Source: an uncultured Oscillibacter sp.
GTDB taxonomy: Bacteria > Bacillota > Clostridia > Oscillospirales > Oscillospiraceae
Length of the DNA: 7,684 nucleotides
NCBI RefSeq assembly: GCF_900546705.1
Contig: NZ_URDP01000057.1
Coordinates: forward strand, 1 to 7,684
Reading direction: 5' to 3'
A program made the translations under genes and the position numbers. Below are positions 1-6,503 of the stretch, in pieces. The stretch's first letter is position 1. Each line of letters begins with the position of its first letter. The notes beneath the pieces are model-generated. The model did not search any database and was not told the origin of the DNA. It worked only from the letters and a program-made list of their open reading frames with translations.

Positions 1-234
1 CGCCGGGGCTTCTCCGCCGGCAGCTTCCAGGACATGACCCGGGTGGCCCGGCTGGATGAGGACATGTGGACGGAGTTGTTTTTGGACGACGCCGACTACC
101 TGACACGCGAACTGGAGGTGCTGGTGGGGCATCTGAACGAGTATCTGGACGCCCTGAAGGCCCGGGATGCCCAGCGGCTCCGGGCGCTGCTGCGGGACGG
201 CCGGGAGAAAAAGGCCACCGCCGGCGGCAACTGA
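1..234 (+). CDS. tyrA: Prephenate dehydrogenase, C-terminal fragment (gene starts before the window)
   Basis: Only the last 77 codons and the TGA stop are present; the frame is open to base 1. The fragment begins with a GSFQDMTRVARLDEDMW stretch. This matches the conserved segment of TyrA-family prephenate dehydrogenases (F-R-D-x-T-R-[IV]-A, then D-x-x-M-W) in the all-helical C-terminal dimerisation domain. A long amphipathic helical tail with GREKK follows. The enzyme oxidatively decarboxylates prephenate to 4-hydroxyphenylpyruvate with NAD(P)+ on the tyrosine branch; its Rossmann domain lies outside the window. The protein ends straight after the helical domain, so it lacks the C-terminal ACT domain found on Bacillus-type TyrA. 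It is the upstream neighbour of aroB, 46 bases away, and fits an aromatic operon. The assignment rests on a short fragment but is strengthened by context. Confidence 0.85.
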   Translation, partial: RRGFSAGSFQDMTRVARLDEDMWTELFLDDADYLTRELEVLVGHLNEYLDALKARDAQRLRALLRDGREKKATAGGN

Positions 235-249
235 TGCTTCGGCCGCCGG
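221..249 (+). repeat. Inverted repeat spanning the tyrA stop codon
   Basis: CCGGCGGC (221-228) and GCCGCCGG (242-249) are perfect 8-base complements separated by 13 bases, and the tyrA TGA (232-234) lies in the loop. No T-run follows, so it is not a standard intrinsic terminator. It sits in the only sizeable gap inside the operon, just before the AT-rich aroB ribosome binding region. It could be an mRNA-stability or processing hairpin, or chance pairing in GC-rich DNA. Confidence 0.3.
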
Positions 250-264
250 GCCCATACATTATAT

Positions 265-272
265 AAAAGGAG
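265..272 (+). promoter_or_regulatory. Ribosome binding site of aroB
   Basis: AAAAGGAG ends 8 bases before the ATG at 281, in a short AT-rich island (about 254-268) within otherwise GC-rich DNA. This site decides the aroB start: the longer reading frame from 167 would begin inside tyrA, whereas 281 gives a normal AroB N-terminus. Confidence 0.85.
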
Positions 273-280
273 TTTTCCCT

Positions 281-1351
281 ATGTCCGACTCCATTCAAAC
301 CATTCCCGTCCGCACCAGCCCCTCCTATTCCGTGCAGATCGGCCTGGGCCTGCTGAGCCGGTGCGGATCACTGCTGGGGGATATCCTCGTCCCCTGCCGC
401 ATGGCCGTCATCACCGACGACACCGTGGCCCCCCTCTACCTGGATGAAGTGCTGGAGAGCCTGAAGTGCGCGGGCTTTTCCGTCGTCTCTTATGTGTTTC
501 CCGCCGGCGAGGCCAGCAAAACCATGCACACCCTGGCCGACATTCTGGAGTTCCTGGCCCGGGAGCATCTGACCCGCACCGACTGTGTGGCCGCATTGGG
601 CGGCGGCGTGGTAGGCGACATGGCGGGCTTTGCGGCCGCCGTGTACCTCAGGGGCATCCGCTATGTGCAGCTGCCCACCACGCTGCTTTCCGCTGTGGAC
701 TCCTCTGTGGGCGGAAAGACCGCCATCGACCTTTCCGCAGGCAAAAACCTGGCAGGCGCCTTCTTGCAGCCCGCCGCCGTACTGTGCGACACGGACTGCC
801 TTCAGTCTCTCCCTGCCGACGTATTTGCCGACGGCGCCGCCGAGGCCATCAAGACCGGCGTCCTTTGTGACGAGTCCCTCTTCACCCTTTTTGAAGACGG
901 CACCCTTACCGCCGCCCCGGCAGACGTCATCACCCGGTGCGTTCAATACAAGGCCGGCGTGGTGCAGCGGGACGAAACCGAGCAGGGAGAGCGCAGGCTT
1001 TTGAATCTGGGCCACACCGTGGGCCACGCCATTGAAAAATGCAGCGGCTTTTGCATCCCCCACGGCCATGCGGTGGCGGCGGGCCTTGCCGTCATGGCCC
1101 GGGCAGCCGAGGCCATGGGATGGGCGCAGGAGCCCATTGCCGGGCGCATCGCCGCCTGCCTTGCCAAAAACGGCCTGCCCACCGGCACCGACTTTTCCGC
1201 CGCGGACCTTGCTCAGGCAGCCCTCAGCGACAAGAAGCGCTCCGGAGACACCATCACCATCGTGGTGCCCCGGCGCATCGGCACCTGTCAGCTCCACAAG
1301 CTGCCGGTAACAGAGCTGGAACGCCTCATTGCCGCCGGAAAGGAGGCATAG
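281..1351 (+). CDS. aroB: 3-dehydroquinate synthase
   Basis: The 356-residue cytosolic enzyme converts DAHP to 3-dehydroquinate using NAD+ and a divalent metal (usually Zn2+ or Co2+), the second step of the shikimate pathway. The length is normal for AroB. Visible motifs, in order, are GEASKT (76-81), the glycine-rich NAD-binding loop GGGVVGD (107-113), LPTTLLSAVDSSVGGKTAID (131-150) with K146, and KNLAGAF (155-161). The likely metal ligands are E188 in GAAEAIK, H245 in LGHTVGHAIE and H261 in HGHAVA. DKKRSG (317-322) in the C-terminal domain is also typical. All core catalytic positions I can recognise are intact. The start at 281 is fixed by an AGGAG site. The TAG stop is one base before the aroA ATG, and the aroA ribosome binding site lies inside the end of aroB, so the two are probably translationally coupled. 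Confidence 0.97.
   Translation: MSDSIQTIPVRTSPSYSVQIGLGLLSRCGSLLGDILVPCRMAVITDDTVAPLYLDEVLESLKCAGFSVVSYVFPAGEASKTMHTLADILEFLAREHLTRTDCVAALGGGVVGDMAGFAAAVYLRGIRYVQLPTTLLSAVDSSVGGKTAIDLSAGKNLAGAFLQPAAVLCDTDCLQSLPADVFADGAAEAIKTGVLCDESLFTLFEDGTLTAAPADVITRCVQYKAGVVQRDETEQGERRLLNLGHTVGHAIEKCSGFCIPHGHAVAAGLAVMARAAEAMGWAQEPIAGRIAACLAKNGLPTGTDFSAADLAQAALSDKKRSGDTITIVVPRRIGTCQLHKLPVTELERLIAAGKEA
1339..1346 (+). promoter_or_regulatory. Ribosome binding site of aroA
   Basis: AAAGGAGG lies within the last codons of aroB, 6 bases before the ATG at 1353. It favours this ATG over an in-frame ATG at 1329, which has no such site and would add eight residues (MPPERRHS) not expected in AroA. Confidence 0.9.
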
Positions 1352-1352
1352 C

Positions 1353-2579
1353 ATGGACCTTCGCATTACGCCGAAAAAGCTCTCCGGCACTGTGACGCCG
1401 CCGCCCAGCAAGTCCCAGGCCCACCGGCTGCTCATCACCGCAGGGCTGGCAGGCGGCGTCAGCACGATACGGGGGGTGGCTATGAGTCAGGATGTGGAGG
1501 CCACCCTCCGGTGCCTGACGGCTCTGGGCGGCCGCTGGCGGGAAACCACCCCCGGTACGCTGGAGATCGCAGGCACCGGCGGCAGAGGCGCTTTCGGAGC
1601 ATCCCTGCCCCATCTGGACTGCGGAGAATCCGGTTCCACCCTCCGCTTCTTCCTCCCCATCGCTCTGGCGGTAGCCGGAGGCGGTGTGTTCACCGGGCAG
1701 GGCCGTCTTATGGAGCGGCCTCAGGGCCCCTACCTGGACCTCTTTCGGGAAAAGGGCATCTCTTTTGAGAAAACAGATGGCGTCCTTACGGTCCGGGGAC
1801 GGCTGACGCCGGGAGAATATCGGCTGGCGGGCAACGTCTCCAGCCAGTTTTTCACCGGCCTCCTCTTCGCCCTGCCGCTGCTGGACGGCCCCAGCACCAT
1901 CGTCCCCACCACCGCTGTGGAGAGCTGGGACTATATCCTCATGACGCTGGATGCCCTGATGGGCGCCGGCGTGACAGTTGCAAAGCCTCAGGTCCCGGGC
2001 GGCGCCTTCCAGGTCTCTCCCTTTGCCTATCGGCCCTTTGACCGGTCTGTGGAGGCGGACTGGTCCCAGGCGGCATTCTGGTACGGGGCCGCCTTCTGGA
2101 ACAATTCTGTGACGGTGCAGGGACTGAACCCCCATTCCGTCCAGGGTGACAAAGTGGTCTCTGATCTCTATTGGCGGCTGGCCCGGCCCGGTGACCGGGA
2201 AATCAACGTATCCGGCTGTCCGGATTTGCTGCCGCCCCTGGCGGTCATGGCCGCAGCAGCCAGCGGCACCACCCGCTTTACCGGTGCCGCCCGGCTCCGG
2301 ATGAAGGAGAGCGACCGGCTCTCCACGGTCTGCGCCATGCTGACAGCTTTGGGGGGGCACTGCCAGGAGGGACCCGACAGTTTGACGGTCACCGGCGGAA
2401 AACTCGCCGGGGGTACCGTGGACAGCGCAGGAGATCACCGCATCGCCATGGCGGCGGCCATTGCCGCCACCGGCTGTACAAGCCCTGTAACGATTTTGGG
2501 CGCAGAGTGCGTCAAAAAGTCCTACCCGGACTTCTGGGAGGTCTATCAGTCCCTGGGAGGTGAGATCCATGTCCTCTGA
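1353..2579 (+). CDS. aroA: 5-enolpyruvylshikimate-3-phosphate (EPSP) synthase
   Basis: The 408-residue enzyme (slightly short for a family of about 420-440) transfers the enolpyruvyl group of PEP to shikimate 3-phosphate, sixth step of the pathway. By comparison with the E. coli enzyme, visible residues include PSKSQAHR (18-25; K20, S21, R25 for S3P/PEP binding) and the PEP loop GESGSTLRF (91-99). Others are R122 in MERP, SSQFF (163-167, Q165), D236 in VEADWSQA, catalytic D291 in CPDLLP, E319 and R322 in KESDR, DHR (361-363) and K389 before SYPDF. G94 corresponds to E. coli Gly96, whose loss causes glyphosate insensitivity, while the position of E. coli Pro101 is F99. SSQF, not SAQxK, argues against the CP4-like class II enzymes. 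The gene sits one base after aroB, and its last 11 bases overlap aroC. Confidence 0.97.
   Translation: MDLRITPKKLSGTVTPPPSKSQAHRLLITAGLAGGVSTIRGVAMSQDVEATLRCLTALGGRWRETTPGTLEIAGTGGRGAFGASLPHLDCGESGSTLRFFLPIALAVAGGGVFTGQGRLMERPQGPYLDLFREKGISFEKTDGVLTVRGRLTPGEYRLAGNVSSQFFTGLLFALPLLDGPSTIVPTTAVESWDYILMTLDALMGAGVTVAKPQVPGGAFQVSPFAYRPFDRSVEADWSQAAFWYGAAFWNNSVTVQGLNPHSVQGDKVVSDLYWRLARPGDREINVSGCPDLLPPLAVMAAAASGTTRFTGAARLRMKESDRLSTVCAMLTALGGHCQEGPDSLTVTGGKLAGGTVDSAGDHRIAMAAAIAATGCTSPVTILGAECVKKSYPDFWEVYQSLGGEIHVL
2556..2563 (+). promoter_or_regulatory. Ribosome binding site of aroC inside aroA
   Basis: GGAGGTGA is a near-perfect match to the 16S rRNA 3' end, 5 bases before the ATG at 2569. A GTG codon at 2560 is in frame but lies inside this site, so it cannot be the start. 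The site is within aroA coding sequence, implying coupled translation. Confidence 0.9.
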
Positions 2580-3660
2580 ATTCGGAAAGCTGCTGAAAAT
2601 CAGTGTGTTCGGCCAGTCCCACGGCCGCGCCATCGGCGTGGTGGTGGACGGCCTGCCTGCCGGGGAGGCCGTGGACACAGAGGAGCTGCAAGCCTTTTTG
2701 AATCGCCGCAGGCCCGGCGGCAGTCCCCTCTCCACCGCCCGGAAGGAATCGGACGCACCGGTATTCCTCTCCGGTCTGGAAAATGGAAAGACCTGCGGTT
2801 CGCCGCTATGCGCCGTCATCGAAAACGCCGACCAGCACTCTTCGGACTATGCCGGTCTCACCGACACGCCCCGGCCCGGCCACGCGGACTTCACCGCCGC
2901 CGTCAAGTGGGGCGGAGCGGCGGACATGCGGGGCGGCGGTCACTTCTCCGGCCGGCTCACGGCGCCGCTGTGCATCGCCGGCGGCATCGCCAGGCAGATC
3001 CTCTCCCGGCGGGGCATCCACGTAGGCGCCCACCTGCTCTCCGTGGGCACGGAACAAGATGAGCGCTTCCCCCTGTATCCCACAGCGGCCCTTTTCGATA
3101 CAGTGGCCGCCAAGTCCTACCCGGTCCTCAATGATGCCGCCGGACAGCGGATGCAGTCCACCGTTCTGGCCGCCAAATCCGGCGGTGACTCTCTGGGGGG
3201 CGTGGTGGAGTGTGCTGCCATCGGCCTTCCCGCCGGTTTGGGCGATCCCATGTTCGACGGGATGGAGAGCCGTCTGGCTGCGGCCATTTTCGGCATCCCC
3301 GCCGTCAAAGGCGTGGATTTCGGCTCCGGCTTCGACGCCGCCCGCTCCTGCGGTTCAGAGAACAACGACGTCTTCCGGGTGGACCGCGGTACCGTGGTCA
3401 CCGAGACCAATCACGCCGGCGGCATTCTGGGCGGCATCACCACCGGCATGCCCCTTGTCCTGCGGGCGGCCTTCAAGCCCACGCCGTCTATTGCCCGACC
3501 CCAGCAGACCGTGCGTCTTTCCACCATGGAGACGACTGAGCTCCAGATCCGGGGCCGTCACGACCCCTGTATTGCCCACCGGGCTGTCCCGGTTGTGGAG
3601 GCGGTCACCGCCGCCGTACTGTTAGATTTATTGTTGGAGGGAAACCATGGAACTTTCTGA
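2569..3660 (+). CDS. aroC: Chorismate synthase
   Basis: The 363-residue enzyme removes phosphate from EPSP by anti-1,4-elimination to give chorismate, and needs reduced FMN. Its length is within the usual range of about 350-390. Signature regions are GQSHG (15-19; catalytic H18), NRRRPGG (45-51), RPGHAD (102-107; catalytic H105), RGGGHFSGRLT (121-131) and RHDPC (330-334; D332, matching the catalytic Asp of E. coli). The HFSGRLT form differs from the proteobacterial RSSARET and, from memory, is typical of clostridial AroC. The first signature normally reads GESHG, so Gln16 is a deviation. Being small, it has no fused flavin reductase. The start overlaps aroA by 11 bases and the end overlaps pheA by 14 bases, with the TGA stop placed inside the first pheA codons. 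Confidence 0.97.
   Translation: MSSEFGKLLKISVFGQSHGRAIGVVVDGLPAGEAVDTEELQAFLNRRRPGGSPLSTARKESDAPVFLSGLENGKTCGSPLCAVIENADQHSSDYAGLTDTPRPGHADFTAAVKWGGAADMRGGGHFSGRLTAPLCIAGGIARQILSRRGIHVGAHLLSVGTEQDERFPLYPTAALFDTVAAKSYPVLNDAAGQRMQSTVLAAKSGGDSLGGVVECAAIGLPAGLGDPMFDGMESRLAAAIFGIPAVKGVDFGSGFDAARSCGSENNDVFRVDRGTVVTETNHAGGILGGITTGMPLVLRAAFKPTPSIARPQQTVRLSTMETTELQIRGRHDPCIAHRAVPVVEAVTAAVLLDLLLEGNHGTF
3636..3640 (+). promoter_or_regulatory. Ribosome binding site of pheA inside aroC
   Basis: GGAGG lies 6 bases before the ATG at 3647, within the last codons of aroC. It fixes the pheA start and the 14-base overlap. Confidence 0.85.
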
Positions 3661-4783
3661 GATTCGCGAAAAGATCAACACTGTGGACGACCAGCTGCTG
3701 GACCTGTTCTTGCAGCGCATGTCCCTCTCCGAAGAGGTGGCCGCCTATAAAAACGAGCACCATCAGCCCATTTTGAACAAGCAGCGGGAACGGGAGATTC
3801 TGGCCAAGGTCACGGAGAAATCCGGCGACAAGGAGCGGTACGCCTACCACCTGTTCTCCACGCTGCTGGAGCTGTCCCGCTCCCGCCAGGCGGAGCTCAT
3901 CTCCTCTCCCACCCGGGTGGCCGCCCAGGTAAAGGCCTCTCTGGCCGCCGGCAGCGAGGTGTTTCCCCAGACGGGGCTGGTCGCCTGCCAGGGCGTGGAG
4001 GGCGCCAACTCCCAGGTGGCCTGCGATCGGCTGCTGCCCCGGGGCAACATCGTCTACGTCAAGACCTTCCAGGCTGTGGCCTCCGCCGTAGAGTCCGGAT
4101 TGTGCAAGTTCGGCGTGCTGCCCATCGAAAACAGCTCCAACGGCTCCGTCCGTGCAGTGTATGAGCTGCTCCAGGACCACAAGCTGTCGGTGGTCCGCTC
4201 CACCCGTCTTTGCATCCGCCATGAGCTGCTGGGTCTGCCGGGCGCCAAGCTCTCCGACATCACGGAGATCTACTCCCACGAGCAGGCCATCGGCCAGTGC
4301 AGCCACTTCCTGACGGGCCTCAACGGCGTGCGGGTGGTGCCCTGTGACAACACCGCTGCAGCCGCCCAGATGGTGGCCGAGCGGGGAGACAAGCATGTGG
4401 CCGCCATCTCCTCCCATCCCTGTGCGGGCCTGTACGGTCTGGAGTGCCTGAAAGACGACATCCAGGACAGCGACAACAACTACACCCGCTTCATCTGCAT
4501 CACCAAGGACCCGGTCATCTACGCCGGCGCCAACCGTATCAGCCTCATCATCGCCTGTGAAAACAAGCCCGGCGCCCTGTACGACATCCTCTCCAAGCTG
4601 GCGGCTCTGGGCATCAACATGACCAAGCTGGAGTCCTGCCCCGTCACCGGCCGGAATTTCGAGTTCATCTTCTTCCTGGAGCTGGAGGCCTCCGTCCACG
4701 AACCGGGCGTACTGCCCATGCTGGAGGAGCTGGAACGCAGCTGCCAGAGCTTCCAGTTCCTGGGCAGCTACGCGGAAGTGTGA
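3647..4783 (+). CDS. pheA: Bifunctional chorismate mutase / prephenate dehydratase (P-protein) with ACT domain
   Basis: The 378-residue protein converts chorismate to prephenate and then to phenylpyruvate, the phenylalanine branch. Residues 1 to about 85 form an AroQ-type helical chorismate mutase. Against E. coli PheA, active-site positions are R7, R24, K35, N44 (Asp48 in E. coli), R47, E48, S77 and Q81. Residues about 107-287 are the prephenate dehydratase domain, starting at VACQGVEGA (112-120), with PIENSSNGSV (159-168), HEQAIGQC (211-218) and the catalytic TRF motif (280-282). Residues about 297-375 are a C-terminal ACT domain for Phe feedback, with GALY (309-312; GALV in E. coli) and ESCP (329-332; ESRP in E. 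coli). The Arg-to-Cys change falls in the Phe-binding region. Total length and domain order match E. coli PheA closely. It overlaps aroC by 14 bases and lies 4 bases before the aroE-aroK fusion. Confidence 0.96.
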   Translation: MELSEIREKINTVDDQLLDLFLQRMSLSEEVAAYKNEHHQPILNKQREREILAKVTEKSGDKERYAYHLFSTLLELSRSRQAELISSPTRVAAQVKASLAAGSEVFPQTGLVACQGVEGANSQVACDRLLPRGNIVYVKTFQAVASAVESGLCKFGVLPIENSSNGSVRAVYELLQDHKLSVVRSTRLCIRHELLGLPGAKLSDITEIYSHEQAIGQCSHFLTGLNGVRVVPCDNTAAAAQMVAERGDKHVAAISSHPCAGLYGLECLKDDIQDSDNNYTRFICITKDPVIYAGANRISLIIACENKPGALYDILSKLAALGINMTKLESCPVTGRNFEFIFFLELEASVHEPGVLPMLEELERSCQSFQFLGSYAEV

Positions 4784-4787
4784 GCCT

Positions 4788-6029
4788 ATGGGGGAGAAAA
4801 TCTACGGCCTGCTGGGCCGCAAGCTGGGTCACAGCTGGTCCGTACCCATCCACGACGCGCTGGGAAATCACAGCTATCGTCTCATTGAGCTGGAACCGGA
4901 ACATCTGGCCCCGTTTTTGAGCCAGGAGGCCATTGGAGGACTCAACGTCACCATTCCCTATAAGCTTGCGGTCATGCCCCTATGCGACGAGATCGATCCC
5001 AACGCCGCCGCCATCGGCAGCGTCAACACCATTGTGCGCCGGGGGGGCAAGCTGCTGGCCTTCAATACCGACGCCGTGGGCTTTTGCTACACGGCCCGTC
5101 GGGTGGGCATCAACTTTTCCGGCAAAAAGGTCCTGGTGCTTGGCAGCGGCGGAGCCTCCCATACGGCGGTGGCCTGCGCCCGGAAGCTGGGATGCCGGGA
5201 GGTGGTGGTCATCTCCCGCTCCGGCCCGGACAACTACGAAAACCTCTCCCGCCACGCCGATGCGGATATTATTGTCAACGCCACGCCGGTGGGCATGTTC
5301 CCCGGCAACGGCGCCGCGCCGGTAAGCCTGACGGCTTTTCCCCGCTGCAGCGGCGTGCTGGACCTGATTTACAACCCCCTGCGCACAGCCCTGCTGCTTC
5401 AGGCCCAGGAGCTGGGGATTCCCTGCTCCGACGGACTTCCCATGCTGGTAGCCCAGGCCACGGCCGCCGAGGAGCATTTCTTCGAGCGCTCCATCCCCGA
5501 CGGGGAGAACGAGCGGATCTTGCAGATGCTCCGGCGTCAAATGGAAAACATCGTTCTCATCGGCATGCCCGGCTGCGGAAAGTCCACCGTGGGTGCCGCT
5601 CTGGCCGCGCTGACCGGGCGGGAGGCCGTGGACATTGACCGTCGGATCGAGGAGCGGGCCGGCTGCTCCATTCCGGAGATCTTTGCCCGAGGCGGGGAGT
5701 CTGAATTCCGTGCCCTGGAGCGCGAGGAGACCGCCCAGGCCGGCAAACTGGCCGGTGTGATCCTGCTCACCGGCGGCGGCGTGGTGAAAACTCCGGAAAA
5801 CTATCATGCCCTGCGGCAAAACGGCCGGATCTATCACCTGCTGCGAGACCTCTCTGTCCTGCCCACCGACGGCCGTCCCCTCTCCCAGGGTGCGGATCTT
5901 GCCGCCATGTGGCAGGCGCGCAAGCCCCTGTACGAGCGCTTCCGGGATACAGCCATTGACAACAACGGTCCGGCGGAGGAAACCGCTCAGGCCATCTGGA
6001 GGGATTTTTGTGCACATTCTGATCCTTAA
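4788..6029 (+). CDS. aroE-aroK: Fused shikimate dehydrogenase (AroE) and shikimate kinase (AroK)
   Basis: The 413-residue single-frame fusion catalyses two consecutive steps: NADPH reduction of 3-dehydroshikimate to shikimate, then ATP-dependent 3-phosphorylation. The AroE part spans residues 1 to about 240. It has S16 and S18 in GHSWS for substrate binding, the catalytic Lys K59 in NVTIPYK, N80 in SVNT, D95 in NTD, the dinucleotide loop GSGGAS (119-124), R144 as a likely NADP phosphate contact, NATPVGM (164-170) and Q223 in MLVAQ. The AroK part spans about 252-413. It has the Walker A loop GMPGCGKST (259-267), D282/D284, R308 in EFR, GGG (329-331) in the shikimate site, the LID arginine R363 in DGRPL and R378 in ARKPLY. 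Both active sites look complete. M252 starts the kinase like a stand-alone AroK. The ribosome binding site is poor (GGAAG at 4774-4778), so translation probably depends on coupling to pheA, whose stop is 4 bases upstream. Confidence 0.95.
   Translation: MGEKIYGLLGRKLGHSWSVPIHDALGNHSYRLIELEPEHLAPFLSQEAIGGLNVTIPYKLAVMPLCDEIDPNAAAIGSVNTIVRRGGKLLAFNTDAVGFCYTARRVGINFSGKKVLVLGSGGASHTAVACARKLGCREVVVISRSGPDNYENLSRHADADIIVNATPVGMFPGNGAAPVSLTAFPRCSGVLDLIYNPLRTALLLQAQELGIPCSDGLPMLVAQATAAEEHFFERSIPDGENERILQMLRRQMENIVLIGMPGCGKSTVGAALAALTGREAVDIDRRIEERAGCSIPEIFARGGESEFRALEREETAQAGKLAGVILLTGGGVVKTPENYHALRQNGRIYHLLRDLSVLPTDGRPLSQGADLAAMWQARKPLYERFRDTAIDNNGPAEETAQAIWRDFCAHSDP
5998..6003 (+). promoter_or_regulatory. 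Ribosome binding site that fixes the aroQ GTG start
   Basis: GGAGGG sits 6 bases before the GTG at 6010, inside the aroK part of the fusion. It supports initiation at GTG, which yields MHILILNGPN, the expected beginning of a type II dehydroquinase. The next in-frame ATG (6040) would remove the conserved LNGPN segment. Confidence 0.88.
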
Positions 6030-6444
6030 CGGCCCCAACATGAACATGCTGGGCATCCGCCAGCCGGAAATCTACGGCAAGGCCACCTACAACGACCTGA
6101 TGGAAATGGTCCGGCAGGAAGCCCGGCAGTTGGGGGTGGAGGTGAGCTTCTTCCAGTCCAACCACGAAGGCGCCCTGGTGGACGCCATCCAACAGGCCTA
6201 CTTCGATCATGTGGACGGCATTATCATCAACCCCGCAGCCTATACCCACACCAGCGTAGCGCTGCTGGACGCGGTCAAGGCCGTGGGCATTCCCACCGTG
6301 GAGGTGCACGTCTCCGACCCGGACACCCGGGAGGAGTTTCGCCACATCTCCTATATCCGCGCCGCCTGTACCGCCACCATCCGCGGTCACGGTCTGAGCG
6401 GCTATGTGGAGGCACTGCACCTGCTGTGTGAAAAGCAACAATGA
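6010..6444 (+). CDS. aroQ: 3-dehydroquinate dehydratase, type II
   Basis: The 144-residue enzyme (normal for the small type II family, which forms dodecamers) dehydrates 3-dehydroquinate to 3-dehydroshikimate. The N-terminal LNGPNMNMLG (6-15) matches the family hallmark NGPNLNLLG, with two Leu-to-Met changes. R17 and Y22 (QPEIYG) correspond to the catalytic Arg and Tyr on the flexible lid. QSNHEG (49-54), NPAAYTHTS (74-82), D87, VEVHVSDP (97-104; H100 in the position of the catalytic His) and R111 complete the active site. The GTG start lies 20 bases inside the preceding gene, the longest overlap in the operon, so the protein is likely made by coupled re-initiation. It is the last gene of the transcript; its TGA is 9 bases before the terminator stem. 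It is unrelated to type I AroD, and the name should not be confused with AroQ-class chorismate mutase. Confidence 0.96.
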   Translation: MHILILNGPNMNMLGIRQPEIYGKATYNDLMEMVRQEARQLGVEVSFFQSNHEGALVDAIQQAYFDHVDGIIINPAAYTHTSVALLDAVKAVGIPTVEVHVSDPDTREEFRHISYIRAACTATIRGHGLSGYVEALHLLCEKQQ

Positions 6445-6453
6445 TTCAAATAT

Positions 6454-6488
6454 AAAAGGCACCCCAGGCAAAGCCTGGGGTGCCTTTT
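6454..6488 (+). terminator. Intrinsic terminator of the aro operon, probably bidirectional
   Basis: A perfect 16-base inverted repeat (6454-6469 and 6473-6488) with a 3-base AAA loop has the GC-rich core GGCACCCCAGGC, flanked by AAAA on the left and TTTT on the right. On the + strand the T-run reads TTTTGCTT. Read on the - strand it is followed by TTTTATATTT, a better T-tract, so it can also stop transcription arriving from cstA. It begins 9 bases after the aroQ stop. Confidence 0.93.
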
Positions 6489-6503
6489 GCTTGGATATAG
6501 AAA

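Noticed and set aside
255..272. TACATT / TATAAA as a -10 promoter element for aroB
   Set aside because: A start site about 7 bases downstream would fall in or just after the AAAAGGAG ribosome site, leaving no usable leader, and no convincing -35 box is seen about 17 bases upstream. It is better read as an AT-rich unstructured ribosome-binding region.
167..280. N-terminal extension of aroB from an ATG at 167
   Set aside because: It would overlap tyrA in another frame, lacks a ribosome site and adds 38 residues absent from AroB; the ATG at 281 has AGGAG at proper spacing.
1326..2819. A 497-codon open frame on the - strand covering all of aroA and the start of aroC
   Set aside because: The + strand genes here are unmistakable. 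In GC-rich DNA the antisense frames rarely meet stops, and the translation is low-complexity in style with no recognisable domain. Similar antisense frames at 368-1465, 3605-4699 and 4980-6056 are rejected for the same reason.
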